64,000 nt of DNA from Modicisalibacter muralis (GTDB lineage Bacteria; Pseudomonadota; Gammaproteobacteria; Pseudomonadales; Halomonadaceae). The stretch's first letter is position 1. Each line of letters begins with the position of its first letter. Made by a program: the position numbers and the translations under genes. The DNA lies in the NCBI RefSeq assembly GCF_900102945.1, contig NZ_FNGI01000008.1:1-64000 (forward strand), written 5' to 3'. This document shows positions 19,291 to 29,300 of the stretch, piece by piece. The notes under the pieces are model-generated. The model worked only from the letters and a program-made list of their open reading frames with translations, was not told the origin of the DNA and did no database searches.

Positions 19291-19364
19291 CATTGCCGAG
19301 AGGCCTATGCGACGCTGCGATCGCATCACAATAACTTATTAATTTCACAGAAAAAAAATAGAGG

Positions 19365-19380
19365 TGGCACATAGCCTGCA
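19365..19380 (+). promoter_or_regulatory. Sigma-54 promoter of the CrcZ-type RNA
   Basis: TGGCACATAGCCTGCA carries the invariant GG (19366-19367) and GC (19378-19379) exactly 10 bp apart, matching the -24/-12 consensus TGGCAC-N5-TTGCA with one change. A start site near 19391 is predicted. The promoter lies downstream of cbrB and upstream of the A-rich RNA region. Confidence 0.8.
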
Positions 19381-19390
19381 ACTTCTATTG

Positions 19391-19895
19391 GCAAGAAAAA
19401 CAACAACCGAACGTCATCGACGCGAACAACAACAAGAGCGCGAATCGATGGTGATGTTACCGGCGCACCAACAATAACAACGCTCCGGGCAAGGTTCGGT
19501 TTCTCTTGGCTTAACAACAACAATCGTCACGAGAGGCACGTCGATCACAACAAACACAACAGGATCGACTATCCGGTATCGGTAGATGTATCGGAACGCG
19601 ACGCACCGCGAACGGGCTCAACAAGAACAACATCCCGTCAGAGGCGCGCCTTCGGCAATAAGAACAATAGGTCGAAGGAAGGCAGCAACCCTGCCGTCGT
19701 GGTTGGATTATTGTTTTGAATACGAGACGGTCGCCACCAGGAAGACCAACAACAATAAGAATACTGCTTGCCTGATGAGTCCGATTGGTGACTGTGGTGC
19801 GTATTCAAGGCGATGCGCCATCACGAAGAAGAATCATCAGCACGGATGCTGAACGACTGCTTCAGGGGAGACCGACAGGTCTCCCCTTTCTACGT
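19391..19895 (+). ncRNA. crcZ: CrcZ-type regulatory RNA (Hfq/Crc titrator)
   Basis: No coding sequence is supported between cbrB and pcnB. From the sigma-54 start to an intrinsic terminator is about 505 nt, longer than the 370-410 nt I recall for Pseudomonas CrcZ. It contains about nine A-rich motifs of the AAnAAnAA type, centred near 19400, 19432, 19476, 19518, 19555, 19626, 19663, 19755 and 19830 (for example AACAACAACAA, AACAATAACAA). Such motifs bind the distal face of Hfq with Crc, and CrcZ sequesters the complex to relieve catabolite repression. Position (cbrB-crcZ-pcnB), promoter class and motif content all agree. Confidence 0.85.
19864..19895 (+). terminator. Intrinsic terminator of the CrcZ-type RNA
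   Basis: Perfect 10-bp stem AGGGGAGACC/GGTCTCCCCT (19864-19873 and 19878-19887) with loop GACA, followed by TTCTACGTTT. It ends the A-rich RNA about 100 bp before the pcnB start. Confidence 0.8.
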
Positions 19896-19993
19896 TTGGC
19901 ACCTATGCATTGGCCCTTTGCCTGGCAGTGCTTTGCAAGGCATCCGGGCTCGGCTACACTGGCCACCCGCACACTGCGAGTCGATATCGCGGC

Positions 19994-21415
19994 ATGTTCA
20001 AAGGATTTACCCGCTTTCTCCAACGTCCCGGTGAACGTTTGAAGACCCTGTTCGGCAACAATGAAGGCTCTGGCGATGCGCTGCCCGGGCTACGCATCAT
20101 TCCCCGAGATGAGCACAGCATTTCGCGTCGGTCGTTCAGCGACGGCGCGCTGAAGGTGCTCTACCGACTGCACAATGCCGGCTTTGATGCCTACCTGGTC
20201 GGTGGTTGCCTACGCGATGCGCTACTGGGCAGGATACCCAAGGATTTCGACGTCGCCACCAACGCAACCCCGGAAGAACTGCGCGACCTGTTTCGCAATT
20301 CGCGCATCATCGGGCGGCGCTTTCGTATCGTGCATGTGCGCTTCGGCCGCGAAATCATCGAAGTCACCACCTTTCGCGGACGCCCCGGTGACGATCATGG
20401 CGAGCATCTGGCGCAACAGTCTGAGCACGGCCTGCTACTGCGCGATAACGTCTGGGGCAACATCGAGGAAGATGCCCTGCGACGTGATTTCACCGTCAAC
20501 GCACTCTACTACAATATCGCCGACTTCTCGCTGCACGACTGGGCAAATGGGGTCCGCGATATCGAAAGCCGCACCCTGCGGTTGATCGGCGACCCCGCCA
20601 CCCGCTATCGCGAAGACCCGGTGCGCATGCTGCGTGCCGTACGATTCGCCGCCAAGCTGGACTTCACCATCGCCCCGGCCAGCGAAGCGCCGATTGCCGA
20701 GTTGGCGCCATTGCTGCTGCAAATTCCGCCGGCGCGGCTGTTCGAGGAAGTCCTCAAGCTATTTCTGTGCGGTGACGCCGTGGCGACATTCCATCGGCTG
20801 CGCGACTATGGTCTGTTCGCCATGCTGTTCCCCGAGGCGCAGGAAGCCATGGATGAACTGCCCTGGGCCGAGCCGCTGTTCCTTGAAGCATTGACCAGCA
20901 CCGACACGCGGATACGCCAGGAACGCCCGGTCACTCCGGCGTTCCTGTTTGCCGCGTTACTCTGGCCCGGCGTTCACCTGCGTACCCAGAAGCTGCTGGC
21001 CGACGGCATGCCACCGATCCCCGCGCAACAGACCGCTGCGCAACAGGCGGTGTCACGGCAGTTACAGCATATCTCGATTCCCAAGCGCTTCAGCCTGCCG
21101 ATGCGCGATATCTGGGATTTACAGCAGCGCCTGCCCAAGCGTCGCGGCAAACGCGCCTTCCTGACCCGCGAGCATCCGCGCTTTCGTGCCGCCTACGATT
21201 TTCTGCTGCTACGCGAGGCCGCCGGTGAGATTCCACCGGGCCTGGGCGACTGGTGGACCGCCTTTCAGGAGGGCGACGAGCACCAGCAACGCCGTTTGCT
21301 AGGCAAGGTGGACGCCGACCCGGCCAGCACCTCCGAGGGTCGCAAGCGTCGCCCCCGCAAGCGCCGACGCAGCAAGGGGCCGAATCAAGCATCGCACAAC
21401 GAGTCGAATGACTGA
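19994..21415 (+). CDS. pcnB: Poly(A) polymerase I
   Basis: Adds 3' poly(A) tails that promote RNA decay. The 473-residue protein has the class II nucleotidyltransferase head VGGCLRDALLGRIPKDFDVATNA and RDFTVNALYYN, the RNA-binding region ending in an RKRRPRKRRRSKG basic tail. The ATG at 19994 is chosen because the conserved N-terminus starts there; the longer frame from 19910 adds non-conserved residues just after the CrcZ terminator. The stop overlaps the folK start by 8 nt. Confidence 0.94.
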   Translation: MFKGFTRFLQRPGERLKTLFGNNEGSGDALPGLRIIPRDEHSISRRSFSDGALKVLYRLHNAGFDAYLVGGCLRDALLGRIPKDFDVATNATPEELRDLFRNSRIIGRRFRIVHVRFGREIIEVTTFRGRPGDDHGEHLAQQSEHGLLLRDNVWGNIEEDALRRDFTVNALYYNIADFSLHDWANGVRDIESRTLRLIGDPATRYREDPVRMLRAVRFAAKLDFTIAPASEAPIAELAPLLLQIPPARLFEEVLKLFLCGDAVATFHRLRDYGLFAMLFPEAQEAMDELPWAEPLFLEALTSTDTRIRQERPVTPAFLFAALLWPGVHLRTQKLLADGMPPIPAQQTAAQQAVSRQLQHISIPKRFSLPMRDIWDLQQRLPKRRGKRAFLTREHPRFRAAYDFLLLREAAGEIPPGLGDWWTAFQEGDEHQQRRLLGKVDADPASTSEGRKRRPRKRRRSKGPNQASHNESND

Positions 21416-21905
21416 CTTCGAGCATCGCGCCTATATCGGCCTGGGCAGCAACCTCGATGGCCCGCAACGGCGTATCGAGCAGGCCTTGGCGGCGCTCGAT
21501 GGTTTGCCGCTGACTCGCCTGACAACGCATTCACCGCTCTACGCCAGCAAGCCAGTCGGCCCTCAGGATCAGCCCGATTTCGTCAATGTGGTGGCCCTGC
21601 TGGCAACGCACCTGTCACCGCTGGCGCTACTCGACCAGTTACAGGCATTGGAGCAAGCTCAGCGACGCTTGCGCGAGCGTCACTGGGGGCCTCGAACACT
21701 GGACCTGGACCTACTGTTGTTCGACGATCGTCACCTCGACTTGCCACGCCTGCGCGTACCTCATCCGGCCATGTGCGAGCGCGCCTTCGTGTTGGTTCCG
21801 CTAGCCGACATCGCCCCGCAAGAACGGATCGATGGCAAGCGTATCGACTGGCTGGCGTCGCGTCTCGAGCATACGGGGTTACGTTGTTTGTCACCCGAAA
21901 GGTAG
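21408..21905 (+). CDS. folK: 2-amino-4-hydroxy-6-hydroxymethyldihydropteridine pyrophosphokinase
   Basis: Transfers pyrophosphate from ATP to hydroxymethyl-dihydropterin in folate synthesis. The product feeds FolP, whose gene is also in this window (38345). The 165-residue protein has YIGLGSNLDGP, PLYASKPVGPQDQPDFVN, the family signature RHWGPRTLDLDLL and the substrate-binding VPHPAMCERAFVLVPLADIAP. It overlaps the pcnB end by 8 nt, as in Pseudomonas. Confidence 0.96.
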   Translation: MTDFEHRAYIGLGSNLDGPQRRIEQALAALDGLPLTRLTTHSPLYASKPVGPQDQPDFVNVVALLATHLSPLALLDQLQALEQAQRRLRERHWGPRTLDLDLLLFDDRHLDLPRLRVPHPAMCERAFVLVPLADIAPQERIDGKRIDWLASRLEHTGLRCLSPER

Positions 21906-21919
21906 GGTTGCAGGTTTTT

Positions 21920-21969
21920 TGTTACCGTTTCACACTTCCGTCATGCTTCGGTAACAGTTAAAAGTAACA
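21920..21969. promoter_or_regulatory. CbrB-like repeat cluster upstream of panB
   Basis: TGTTACCG (21920-21927) and CGGTAACA (21949-21956) form an 8-bp inverted pair, and another GTAACA follows at 21964-21969. The left side TTTGTTACCGTTTCACAC closely resembles TTTGTTACCTTCTCACAC at the crcZ upstream site. No GG-N10-GC sigma-54 element is seen between here and panB on either strand, so regulation of panB by CbrB is only a hypothesis. Confidence 0.4.
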
Positions 21970-22024
21970 CCACGCCAACCCGGCGCCTTCTTGAGCCGCT
22001 ATGTAAAGACGAGATCGCAAGCCC

Positions 22025-22816
22025 ATGAAAACCGTCACTCTGAGCACGCTGCAGGCCAGCAAACGCGCCGGTGAAACGTTCAGTTGCCTGACCGCCTACG
22101 ACGCCTCCTTCGCGCATGTCGCCAGCCAGGCCGGTATCGAGGTATTGCTGGTCGGTGATTCGCTGGGCATGGTCCTGCAGGGCCACGCCAGCACCCTGCC
22201 GGTGACGCTCGACGACATCTGCTATCACACCCGTAGCGTGGCCCGCGCCAAGGGTACGAGCCTATTGATGGCCGACCTGCCGTTCATGAGCAACGCGAGT
22301 CAGGAGCGCTTGCTGCAGGATGCCGGCGCGCTGATGCGCGCCGGTGCCGAGATGATCAAGATAGAAGGTGAGGCATGGCTAGCCGATGGCATTCGCGAGC
22401 TGACCCGGCGCGGCGTACCGGTTTGTGCACATATGGGTCTGACGCCCCAGACAGTATATCAATTGGGCGGGTACAAGGTGCAGGGGCGTGACGCCGTGCG
22501 CGCCGAGCAAATGATCGCCGACGCTCATGAGCTGGTCGCGGCCGGCGCCTCGGTAATTCTACTCGAATGCGTGCCGGCGAGCCTGGGCCGCGCCATGCGC
22601 GAGGCGCTCGACGTACCGGTGATCGGTATCGGCGCCGGCCCCGATGTCGACGGCCAGATTCTGGTCATGCATGATGTGCTAGGCGTGAGCCTCGGGCGCA
22701 CCCCGCGCTTCGTCAAGAATTTTCTCGCCGAGGCCGACTCCATCGAGAATGCCTTCCGCGCCTATCATGAAGCGGTCAAGGCACGTCACTTCCCGGCCGC
22801 CGAGCATAGCTTCTGA
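22025..22816 (+). CDS. panB: 3-methyl-2-oxobutanoate hydroxymethyltransferase
   Basis: First step of pantothenate synthesis, making ketopantoate from ketoisovalerate and methylene-tetrahydrofolate. The 263-residue TIM-barrel protein has [22 protein letters not shown] (Mg site), [26 protein letters not shown] and [14 protein letters not shown] with HDVLG. Its stop overlaps the panC start by one base, so panBC is one unit. Confidence 0.97.
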   Translation: MKTVTLSTLQASKRAGETFSCLTAYDASFAHVASQAGIEVLLVGDSLGMVLQGHASTLPVTLDDICYHTRSVARAKGTSLLMADLPFMSNASQERLLQDAGALMRAGAEMIKIEGEAWLADGIRELTRRGVPVCAHMGLTPQTVYQLGGYKVQGRDAVRAEQMIADAHELVAAGASVILLECVPASLGRAMREALDVPVIGIGAGPDVDGQILVMHDVLGVSLGRTPRFVKNFLAEADSIENAFRAYHEAVKARHFPAAEHSF

Positions 22817-23667
22817 TGCGTACCCTGAGCGATATCGCCGAGTTGCGCCAGGCGCTCGGACAGGCCCGCCGCCAAGGCCAGCGTATCGGCCTGGTGCCGA
22901 CCATGGGTAATCTGCACCCAGGCCATATTGCCCTGGTCGAGGCGGCTCGTGCCCGTACCGACGTGGTCGTCGCGAGCATCTTCGTCAACCCGCTGCAGTT
23001 CGGCGCGGGCGAGGATCTCGATGCCTACCCGCGCACGCTGGCCGATGACCAGGCCAAACTCGCGGCCGCCGGCTGCGACCTGTTGTTCACCCCCACCAGC
23101 ACGACACTTTATCCACAAGGACTCGAGGCGCAGACCCGCGTGCATGTGCCGGTGGTTTCCGAGGGTCTGTGTGGCGCCAGCCGTCCGGGCCACTTCGATG
23201 GTGTCGCGACGGTGGTGGCCATGCTGTTCAATCTGTTCCAGCCGGACCTGGCCTGTTTCGGCGAAAAGGACCGCCAGCAGTTGGCGGTGATCCGCAAGCT
23301 GACCGCCGACCTGCATTTCCCGATCGACATCGTCGGCGTACCCATCGTGCGTGCCGACGATGGCCTGGCCCTGTCATCGCGCAATGGCTATCTCGACGCG
23401 CGCCAGCGCGCCCAGGCCCCGGCGCTGTATCGCAACCTGTGTCAGGCACGCGACGCCCTGCAAGCCGGCGAACCCCACGACACGGTATTGCGCGACACGC
23501 TGGCCCGGCTCAGCGCTGGCGGCCTGGCTCCCGACTATCTCGAGCTACGCCGCGCTGACGATCTGAGCCCGGTCACCGACGCTACCCGTGACGCCGTGTT
23601 GCTTGCCGCCGTGCATCTCGGCCCGGCGCGCCTGATCGACAATCTCACGGTCTCGCTGCCACGTTGA
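22816..23667 (+). CDS. panC: Pantothenate synthetase
   Basis: ATP-dependent condensation of pantoate with beta-alanine. The 283-residue protein carries the HIGH-like motif [46 protein letters not shown] and the KMSKS-equivalent LSSRNGYL. It is coupled to panB; panD, which supplies beta-alanine, follows 32 bp later. Confidence 0.97.
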   Translation: MRTLSDIAELRQALGQARRQGQRIGLVPTMGNLHPGHIALVEAARARTDVVVASIFVNPLQFGAGEDLDAYPRTLADDQAKLAAAGCDLLFTPTSTTLYPQGLEAQTRVHVPVVSEGLCGASRPGHFDGVATVVAMLFNLFQPDLACFGEKDRQQLAVIRKLTADLHFPIDIVGVPIVRADDGLALSSRNGYLDARQRAQAPALYRNLCQARDALQAGEPHDTVLRDTLARLSAGGLAPDYLELRRADDLSPVTDATRDAVLLAAVHLGPARLIDNLTVSLPR

Positions 23668-23699
23668 AGCGCGGCACGCCCACAAAACAGAGGACTAAC

Positions 23700-24080
23700 A
23701 TGTACACCGTCATGCTCAAAGCCAAGCTGCACATGGCCCGCGTCACCCATGCCGTGCTCAATTACGAGGGATCCTGCGCCATCGATGGCGAACTGCTCGA
23801 CATGGCCGGCATTCGCGAGAACGAGCAGATACAGATCTACAACGTCGAGAACGGCCAACGCTTCACTACCTATGCCATTCGCGGCGAAGAGGGCTCACGC
23901 CTGATCTCGGTGAATGGCGCCGCCGCGCACCTGGCCAATGTCGCCGATCGGGTGATCATCTGCAGCTACGGCCACTACAGCGCGGCCGAGCTGGACGCTC
24001 ACCAGCCGGCGCTGATCTATCTCAAGGAAGCCAACGTGGTCAGTCACACCAGCCACGCCATCCCCGTGCAGGTAGCCTGA
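23700..24080 (+). CDS. panD: Aspartate 1-decarboxylase proenzyme
   Basis: Pyruvoyl enzyme making beta-alanine from aspartate for PanC. The 126-residue proenzyme has the self-cleavage site Gly24-Ser25 in NYEGSCAID; the new N-terminal Ser25 becomes the pyruvoyl group. [10 protein letters not shown], the Y58 region and NGAAAHL are present. The ATG at 23700 fits the family; the longer frame from 23664 would overlap panC. Thus the full beta-alanine branch of pantothenate synthesis is clustered here. Confidence 0.96.
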   Translation: MYTVMLKAKLHMARVTHAVLNYEGSCAIDGELLDMAGIRENEQIQIYNVENGQRFTTYAIRGEEGSRLISVNGAAAHLANVADRVIICSYGHYSAAELDAHQPALIYLKEANVVSHTSHAIPVQVA

Positions 24081-24175
24081 GCATGCTCGGCAATACCACG
24101 CATTAGCGATTGCCGCAGCGCACAAAAGTCTCCTATGCTGTAGGCAGTCGTCTATTCCCTGCCAAGGAGTCTCGC

Positions 24176-25354
24176 ATGCAAGATGTGGTCATCGTCGCGG
24201 CACGCCGCACCGCTATCGGTACCTTCGGCGGTGCGCTCGCCAGCCTGCCCGCCACCGAGTTGGGCGCCCGGGTCATCAAGGATATCCTCGCCGGCACCGG
24301 CGTTGCCCCCGATCAGGTCGATGAAGTCCTGCTCGGCCAGGTGCTGACCGCCGGCTGCGGTCAGAACCCGGCCCGCCAGGCATCGATTCTCGCCGGCCTG
24401 CCCGACACGGTACCGGCCATGACCATCAACAAGGTCTGCGGCTCGGGGCTCAAGGCGCTGCACCTGGCGACTCAGGCAATTCGCTGCGGCGATGCCGAGT
24501 TGATCCTCGCCGGTGGCCAGGAAAACATGTCGCTGTCGCCCCACGTACTGCCCAACTCCCGCACCGGCCAGCGCATGGGCGACTGGAAGGCCATCGACAC
24601 CATGGTCCACGACGGGCTATGGGACGCCTTCAATCATTATCATATGGGCATCACCGCCGAGAATCTGGCCGAGAAGTACGGCATTACCCGCGAGCAGATG
24701 GATGAATTCGCTGCGGCTTCGCAGCGCAACGCCGTCGCCGCCATCGAGTCGGGTCGCTTCAAGAGCCAGATCGTGCCGATCGAGATACCGCAGCGCAAGG
24801 GCGACCCGGTGGTTTTCGATACCGACGAAGGCCCGCGTGCCGGCACCACCGCCGAAAAGCTCGCCGCCATGAAGCCAGCCTTCAAGAAGGACGGCAGCAT
24901 TACCGCCGGCAATGCGTCGTCGCTCAACGATGGGGCGGCGGTGGCCATGCTGTGCTCTGAGGCCAAGGCCCGCGAACTGGGTCTGGAGCCGCTGGCGCGC
25001 ATCAAGGCCTACGCCAACGCCGGTGTCGACCCGGCCATCATGGGCATAGGCCCCGCCCCGGCCACTCGCCGCTGCCTGGAAAAAGCCGGCTGGACGCTCG
25101 ACGATCTCGACCTGGTCGAAGCCAACGAAGCGTTCGCCGCTCAGGCGCTGTCGGTCAACAAGGAGTTGGGCTGGGACATGGCCAAGGTGAACCCCAATGG
25201 CGGCGCCATCGCGCTGGGGCACCCCATCGGCGCCTCCGGCTGCCGCGTGCTGGTCAGCCTGCTGCACGAGATGATCGCCCGCGACGCTAGGAAGGGGCTG
25301 GCGACACTATGCATCGGCGGCGGACAGGGGGTCGCTTTGGCCATAGAGCGGTGA
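24176..25354 (+). CDS. Acetyl-CoA C-acetyltransferase (thiolase)
   Basis: Biosynthetic-type thiolase condensing or cleaving acetoacetyl-CoA; relatives supply acetoacetyl-CoA for polyhydroxybutyrate (PhaA) or act in short-chain acid catabolism. The 392-residue protein has active-site Cys88 in [27 protein letters not shown] with the catalytic His, and the second Cys in LCIGGGQG. The ATG at 24176 has AAGGAG 7 nt upstream. No phaB or phaC lies beside it, so the pathway is not settled. Confidence 0.93.
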   Translation: MQDVVIVAARRTAIGTFGGALASLPATELGARVIKDILAGTGVAPDQVDEVLLGQVLTAGCGQNPARQASILAGLPDTVPAMTINKVCGSGLKALHLATQAIRCGDAELILAGGQENMSLSPHVLPNSRTGQRMGDWKAIDTMVHDGLWDAFNHYHMGITAENLAEKYGITREQMDEFAAASQRNAVAAIESGRFKSQIVPIEIPQRKGDPVVFDTDEGPRAGTTAEKLAAMKPAFKKDGSITAGNASSLNDGAAVAMLCSEAKARELGLEPLARIKAYANAGVDPAIMGIGPAPATRRCLEKAGWTLDDLDLVEANEAFAAQALSVNKELGWDMAKVNPNGGAIALGHPIGASGCRVLVSLLHEMIARDARKGLATLCIGGGQGVALAIER

Positions 25355-25478
25355 CTTCATCAACTGTTGGTGAGTCGCCCGCCACGCGATGACGGTAATT
25401 TCACAACGTAAAAGAAAACAGTGTTTTGTAAGTTCCAGAGGGTAGGTTGAACTTTTCCTCCTGATAATTTTCCATTTT

Positions 25479-25505
25479 ACGGCGCCCATGGCGCCGTTAT
25501 TTTTG
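25479..25505 (+). terminator. Intrinsic terminator after the thiolase gene
   Basis: Perfect 8-bp stem ACGGCGCC/GGCGCCGT with loop CAT (25479-25497), followed by TATTTTTGT. It separates the thiolase gene from the acyltransferase that starts 22 bp later. Confidence 0.8.
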
Positions 25506-25527
25506 TCATTGTCGCAGGAATGGATAC

Positions 25528-26535
25528 ATGCTGTTCTCGATTCAAGCGCTACGCGCCTTCGCTGCATGGATTGTCGTTTTTCATCACTTCATTCAAGTCT
25601 TCTTCAACTTCGAAACCCACAACACATTCGAGTATTTGCTTGCGACGCGCGGCCAGGTGGGTGTGGATATCTTTTTTATCCTGAGTGGTTTCGTCATCTA
25701 TGTCTCTACCGCCACGCGCGAGCCATCGACAGGAGAATTCTTGCTGCATCGCGCGGCGCGCATCGTCCCAGCCTACTGGGTACATACGCTGGTTACCGCT
25801 GCCATCATCTTCACCACCAGCGATGTGATGCCCGTCTACCAGACCGACCTACCGAGCCTGTTGTTATCGTTAGCCTTCATTCCCAACGAGACTCCCGCCG
25901 GCTACGGCTACTACCCAACCCTTCCTGTCGGCTGGACTCTCAACTTCGAGATGCTGTTCTATCTAGTATTCGCCCTGTCGCTGTTGGTCAAACACCGCCT
26001 GCGCCTATGGCTGGTCGCATTCATCCTGATCGTCATCAATGGTTGGCTGGCTCATCGTCCGATACTCAGCGAGTTCTATGCCAATCCGATTCTCTATGAA
26101 TTTCTTCTCGGGACTGGTGTAGCCGTCGTCTATCGCCGTGGCTGGTTGTCCCGAGGGGGTATGATGCCAGCTATCCTGGCAGTTGCCGCCTTCGTGGTAC
26201 TGATGCAGTTCGATAACCCTCAGGGGCCACTTCGCTTCGTTGCCTGGGGCCTGCCCAGCGCCGTATTGATCGCCGCCTGCATTGCCTTGGAGCCCCACTT
26301 CAATGGCAACCACGCGTGCAAGCTGCTAGGCGACTGGTCCTACTCGACCTATCTTGTACACGTCATCGTGTTGTGGACGGCCCACTATGCACTCGGTGAA
26401 GCCCTTGGGCTTGCTCCTTATCTCGTCCTGGCCTTATGCCTACCGTTAATTGGCTTGTTATCGTGGTTCAGTTACGAGTACCTCGAAAAGCGTTTATCGC
26501 GACACATCAAACGCCGCTTGACCGCCCTCGCCTAG
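25528..26535 (+). CDS. Acyltransferase 3 family membrane protein (OafA-like)
   Basis: Integral membrane acyltransferase of the family that O-acetylates surface polysaccharides; its acceptor is unknown. The 335-residue protein has about ten membrane segments, the N-terminal SIQALRAFAAWIVVFHHF with the conserved Arg and His, VDIFFILSGFVIY, and FLLHRAARIVPAYW. The coding sequence looks less GC-rich than its neighbours and stands alone between two terminators, so it may be a later insertion into the core backbone. Confidence 0.9.
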   Translation: MLFSIQALRAFAAWIVVFHHFIQVFFNFETHNTFEYLLATRGQVGVDIFFILSGFVIYVSTATREPSTGEFLLHRAARIVPAYWVHTLVTAAIIFTTSDVMPVYQTDLPSLLLSLAFIPNETPAGYGYYPTLPVGWTLNFEMLFYLVFALSLLVKHRLRLWLVAFILIVINGWLAHRPILSEFYANPILYEFLLGTGVAVVYRRGWLSRGGMMPAILAVAAFVVLMQFDNPQGPLRFVAWGLPSAVLIAACIALEPHFNGNHACKLLGDWSYSTYLVHVIVLWTAHYALGEALGLAPYLVLALCLPLIGLLSWFSYEYLEKRLSRHIKRRLTALA

Positions 26536-26577
26536 GTCAAGCAATTCTCTTTGCAAGCCCGCTGGCGTATGAACGCA

Positions 26578-26603
26578 AGAACCCCGTCTCTCGACGGGGT
26601 TCT
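26578..26603. terminator. Bidirectional terminator-like hairpin between acyltransferase and pnp
   Basis: An 11-bp stem AGAACCCCGTC/GACGGGGTTCT with loop TCTC lies between convergent gene ends. Neither side has a strong T-run (only short mixed tails), so efficiency is uncertain. It may protect pnp mRNA 3' ends instead. Confidence 0.6.
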
Positions 26604-26632
26604 CGATGATACAAGCCGGTGCTACGCAGCGG

Positions 26633-28756
26633 TCACTCAGCCAGCTCGGCCTCGAACGCGGCCTTCTCCTCGGCGGTGATTTCCTTGATGGTGAGCTTCA
26701 CGCGGTTACGGTTGTCGATATCGAGAACCTTGACCGTCGCCTCATCGCCCTCGTTGAGGAAATCACGCACGTCGTTGACCCGCTCGGAGACGATCTGCGA
26801 GATGTGTACCAGGCCATCGGTGCCGGGCATGATATTGACGAAAGCGCCGAAGTCGGCGATCCGCACGACCTTGCCGCGATACAGCTTGCCGATCTCGGCT
26901 TCGGCGGTGATGCCGAGCACGGTATCGATAGCACGCTTGGCCGCGGCCTTGTCCTCGGCGTAGATACGCACGGTGCCGTCGTCGTCGAGATCGATGGAGG
27001 CGCCGGTGTCTTCGCAGATCTTGCGGATGGTCGCGCCGCCCTTGCCGATCACGTCGCGGATCTTGTCCGGGGCGATCTTGATGGTGGCCATCGAGGGCGC
27101 GTTCTCGGAGACGTCCTCACGGCTCTGCGCGATCACCTGATTCATCTGTGCGAGGATGCTCTGGCGAGCCTCATGGGCCTGCTGTAGCGCGGTCTCCATG
27201 ATCTCTTCGTTGATGCCCTCGATCTTGATGTCCATCTGCAGCGCGGTAACACCTTCGGCACTGCCGGCGACCTTGAAGTCCATGTCGCCGAGATGATCCT
27301 CGTCACCGAGGATATCGGTCAGCACGGCGAATCTGTCGTCGTTCTTGACCAGACCCATGGCGATACCCGCCACCGGCGCCTTGAGCGGCACACCGGCATC
27401 CATCAGCGCCAGGGAGGTACCGCACACCGAAGCCATCGAGCTCGAGCCGTTGGATTCGGTGATCTCGGAGACCACGCGGATGGTGTAGGGGAACGCCTCA
27501 TCGCTGGGCAACATGGCCTGGATGCCGCGCCGCGCCAGACGGCCGTGACCAATCTCGCGGCGCTTGGGGCCACCCATGAAACCGGCCTCGCCCACGCAGT
27601 ACGGCGGAAAATTGTAGTGCAACAGGAAGCGGTCCTTGCGCTCGCCTTCCAGCGATTCGATCAACTGCGCATCGCGCAGGGTGCCCAGCGTGGCGATGAC
27701 GATGGCCTGGGTCTCGCCGCGCGTGAACACCGCGGAGCCATGGGTCTTGGGCAGCACGCCGATTTCGATATCGAGCGGACGCACGGTCTTGTGATCGCGG
27801 CCGTCGATACGCGGCTCGCCGTCGATCACCCGGCTGCGTACCACGCGCTTCTCGAGGCCGGCGAAGGCACCAGCGATTTCGTCGGCACTGAACGCGGTAT
27901 TATCGCCGCTCGCCAACTGCTCGACGGCCTCGGCCTTGAGTGCGGCGATCGCATCCTGGCGGGCCATCTTGTCGGTGATGCGATAAGCGTCGCCGACCTT
28001 GGCCTCGAAGCCACTGGCCAGGGCGTCCTTGAGCGCGGAGTTTTCCGCCGCCGGTTGCCAGTCCCACTTGGTTTTACCGGCTTCGGCGACCAACTCGTTG
28101 ATCGCGCCGATCACTACCTGCATTTCCTGGTGACCATAGAGCACCGCGCCGAGCATCTCGTCTTCGAGTAGCTCCTTGGCCTCGGACTCGACCATCAGTA
28201 CCGCTTTCTCGGTACCGGCAACCACCATGTCGAGCTCGGAATCGACGAGCTCCTCGACGCTGGGGTTGAGGAAGTAACCACGTTCCTCGGTGAACGCCAC
28301 GCGGGCGGCGCTGATCGGACCGCTGAAGGGAACGCCGGAAATCGCCAGCGCCGCCGAGGTGCCGATCATCGCGGCAATGTCGGGGTTCTGATTGCGATCG
28401 GCAGACAACACGTTACAGATGACCTGGACTTCGTTCATGAAGCCCTTGGGGAACAGCGGACGGATCGGCCGGTCGATGAGCCGCGACGTGAGGGTTTCCT
28501 TCTCGGTCGGACGCCCTTCGCGCTTGAAGAAGCCACCGGGAATCTTGCCGACCGCATAGGTCTTTTCCTGGTAGTGAACGGAAAGCGGGAAAAAGTCCTG
28601 GCCCGGCTTGGGTTCCTTTCTGGCAACCACGGTACATAGCACCACGGTGTCGTCCATGGTGACCTGCACGGCGCCAGTGGCTTGACGGGCGATACGCCCG
28701 GTTTCGAGAGTGACGGTGCTTTGACCGTACTGGAATGTTTTCTTGACCGGATTCAC
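26633..28756 (-). CDS. pnp: Polyribonucleotide nucleotidyltransferase (PNPase)
   Basis: Phosphorolytic 3'-5' exoribonuclease and degradosome partner. The 707-residue protein has two RNase PH domains ([57 protein letters not shown]), a KH domain ([17 protein letters not shown]) and a C-terminal S1 domain ([21 protein letters not shown]). Length matches the family. It follows rpsO on the same strand, with a terminator hairpin in the spacer. Confidence 0.97.
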   Translation of the reverse strand: MNPVKKTFQYGQSTVTLETGRIARQATGAVQVTMDDTVVLCTVVARKEPKPGQDFFPLSVHYQEKTYAVGKIPGGFFKREGRPTEKETLTSRLIDRPIRPLFPKGFMNEVQVICNVLSADRNQNPDIAAMIGTSAALAISGVPFSGPISAARVAFTEERGYFLNPSVEELVDSELDMVVAGTEKAVLMVESEAKELLEDEMLGAVLYGHQEMQVVIGAINELVAEAGKTKWDWQPAAENSALKDALASGFEAKVGDAYRITDKMARQDAIAALKAEAVEQLASGDNTAFSADEIAGAFAGLEKRVVRSRVIDGEPRIDGRDHKTVRPLDIEIGVLPKTHGSAVFTRGETQAIVIATLGTLRDAQLIESLEGERKDRFLLHYNFPPYCVGEAGFMGGPKRREIGHGRLARRGIQAMLPSDEAFPYTIRVVSEITESNGSSSMASVCGTSLALMDAGVPLKAPVAGIAMGLVKNDDRFAVLTDILGDEDHLGDMDFKVAGSAEGVTALQMDIKIEGINEEIMETALQQAHEARQSILAQMNQVIAQSREDVSENAPSMATIKIAPDKIRDVIGKGGATIRKICEDTGASIDLDDDGTVRIYAEDKAAAKRAIDTVLGITAEAEIGKLYRGKVVRIADFGAFVNIMPGTDGLVHISQIVSERVNDVRDFLNEGDEATVKVLDIDNRNRVKLTIKEITAEEKAAFEAELAE

Positions 28757-28831
28757 GATGACTTCCTTCGCCTATTTAGGTTCGCTTGCAATTCGTTTGT
28801 ACTCGGCGGCCATGATAGAAGGTACCGCTAG

Positions 28832-28869
28832 ACAATAAAAGAACAAGCAACCCCGAGGGGTTGCTTGTT
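28832..28869 (-). terminator. Intrinsic terminator between rpsO and pnp
   Basis: A 13-bp perfect stem AACAAGCAACCCC/GGGGTTGCTTGTT (28842-28854 and 28857-28869), followed on the minus strand by TTCTTTTATTGTC. This equals the position of the rpsO terminator in E. coli, where partial read-through feeds pnp and PNPase autoregulates its leader. Confidence 0.85.
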
Positions 28870-28961
28870 CCAGGATCCTGCGGTAGCAGGCCTTGTAAAA
28901 CCAGAGCAGGCCCTGCAAAACCAGGCCATGAAAACCGAGTCTTGCACGACCGCACGCCGGA

Positions 28962-29231
28962 TTAGCGACGCAGGCCCAGACGCTGGATCAGCGACTGATA
29001 GCGTTCGAAATCCTTGCGCTTCAGGTAGTCGAGCAGCTTGCGGCGCTGGTTGACCATGCGGATCAGGCCACGACGCGAGTGGTGATCCTGCTTGTTGGTC
29101 TTGAAGTGAGACTGCAGGCCGTCGATATTGGCGGTCAGCAGGGCCACCTGAACTTCGGGGGAGCCGGTGTCGTTGTCGCCACGACCGTATTCGGTGACGA
29201 TTTCGGACTTCTTCTCAGCGGTGAGTGCCAT
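28962..29231 (-). CDS. rpsO: 30S ribosomal protein S15
   Basis: Primary 16S-binding protein of the 30S platform. The 89-residue sequence has [39 protein letters not shown] and LLDYLKRKD, matching the family along its length. S15 usually represses its own mRNA; a strong hairpin lies 70-95 nt upstream. It sits between truB and pnp as in most gammaproteobacteria. Confidence 0.98.
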   Translation of the reverse strand: MALTAEKKSEIVTEYGRGDNDTGSPEVQVALLTANIDGLQSHFKTNKQDHHSRRGLIRMVNQRRKLLDYLKRKDFERYQSLIQRLGLRR

Positions 29232-29300
29232 CTATGTCTCCAGTAAGCAATATGCCTGAATGATGAATGTCGGGGACCACGCATATTTGCAGTCCCACGT

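Noticed and set aside
19326-19852. Short ORFs on both strands between cbrB and pcnB
   Set aside because: They have no recognisable domains, unusual amino-acid runs from AAC repeats, and they overlap a region with sigma-54 promoter, Hfq-type motifs and terminator that reads as a non-coding RNA.
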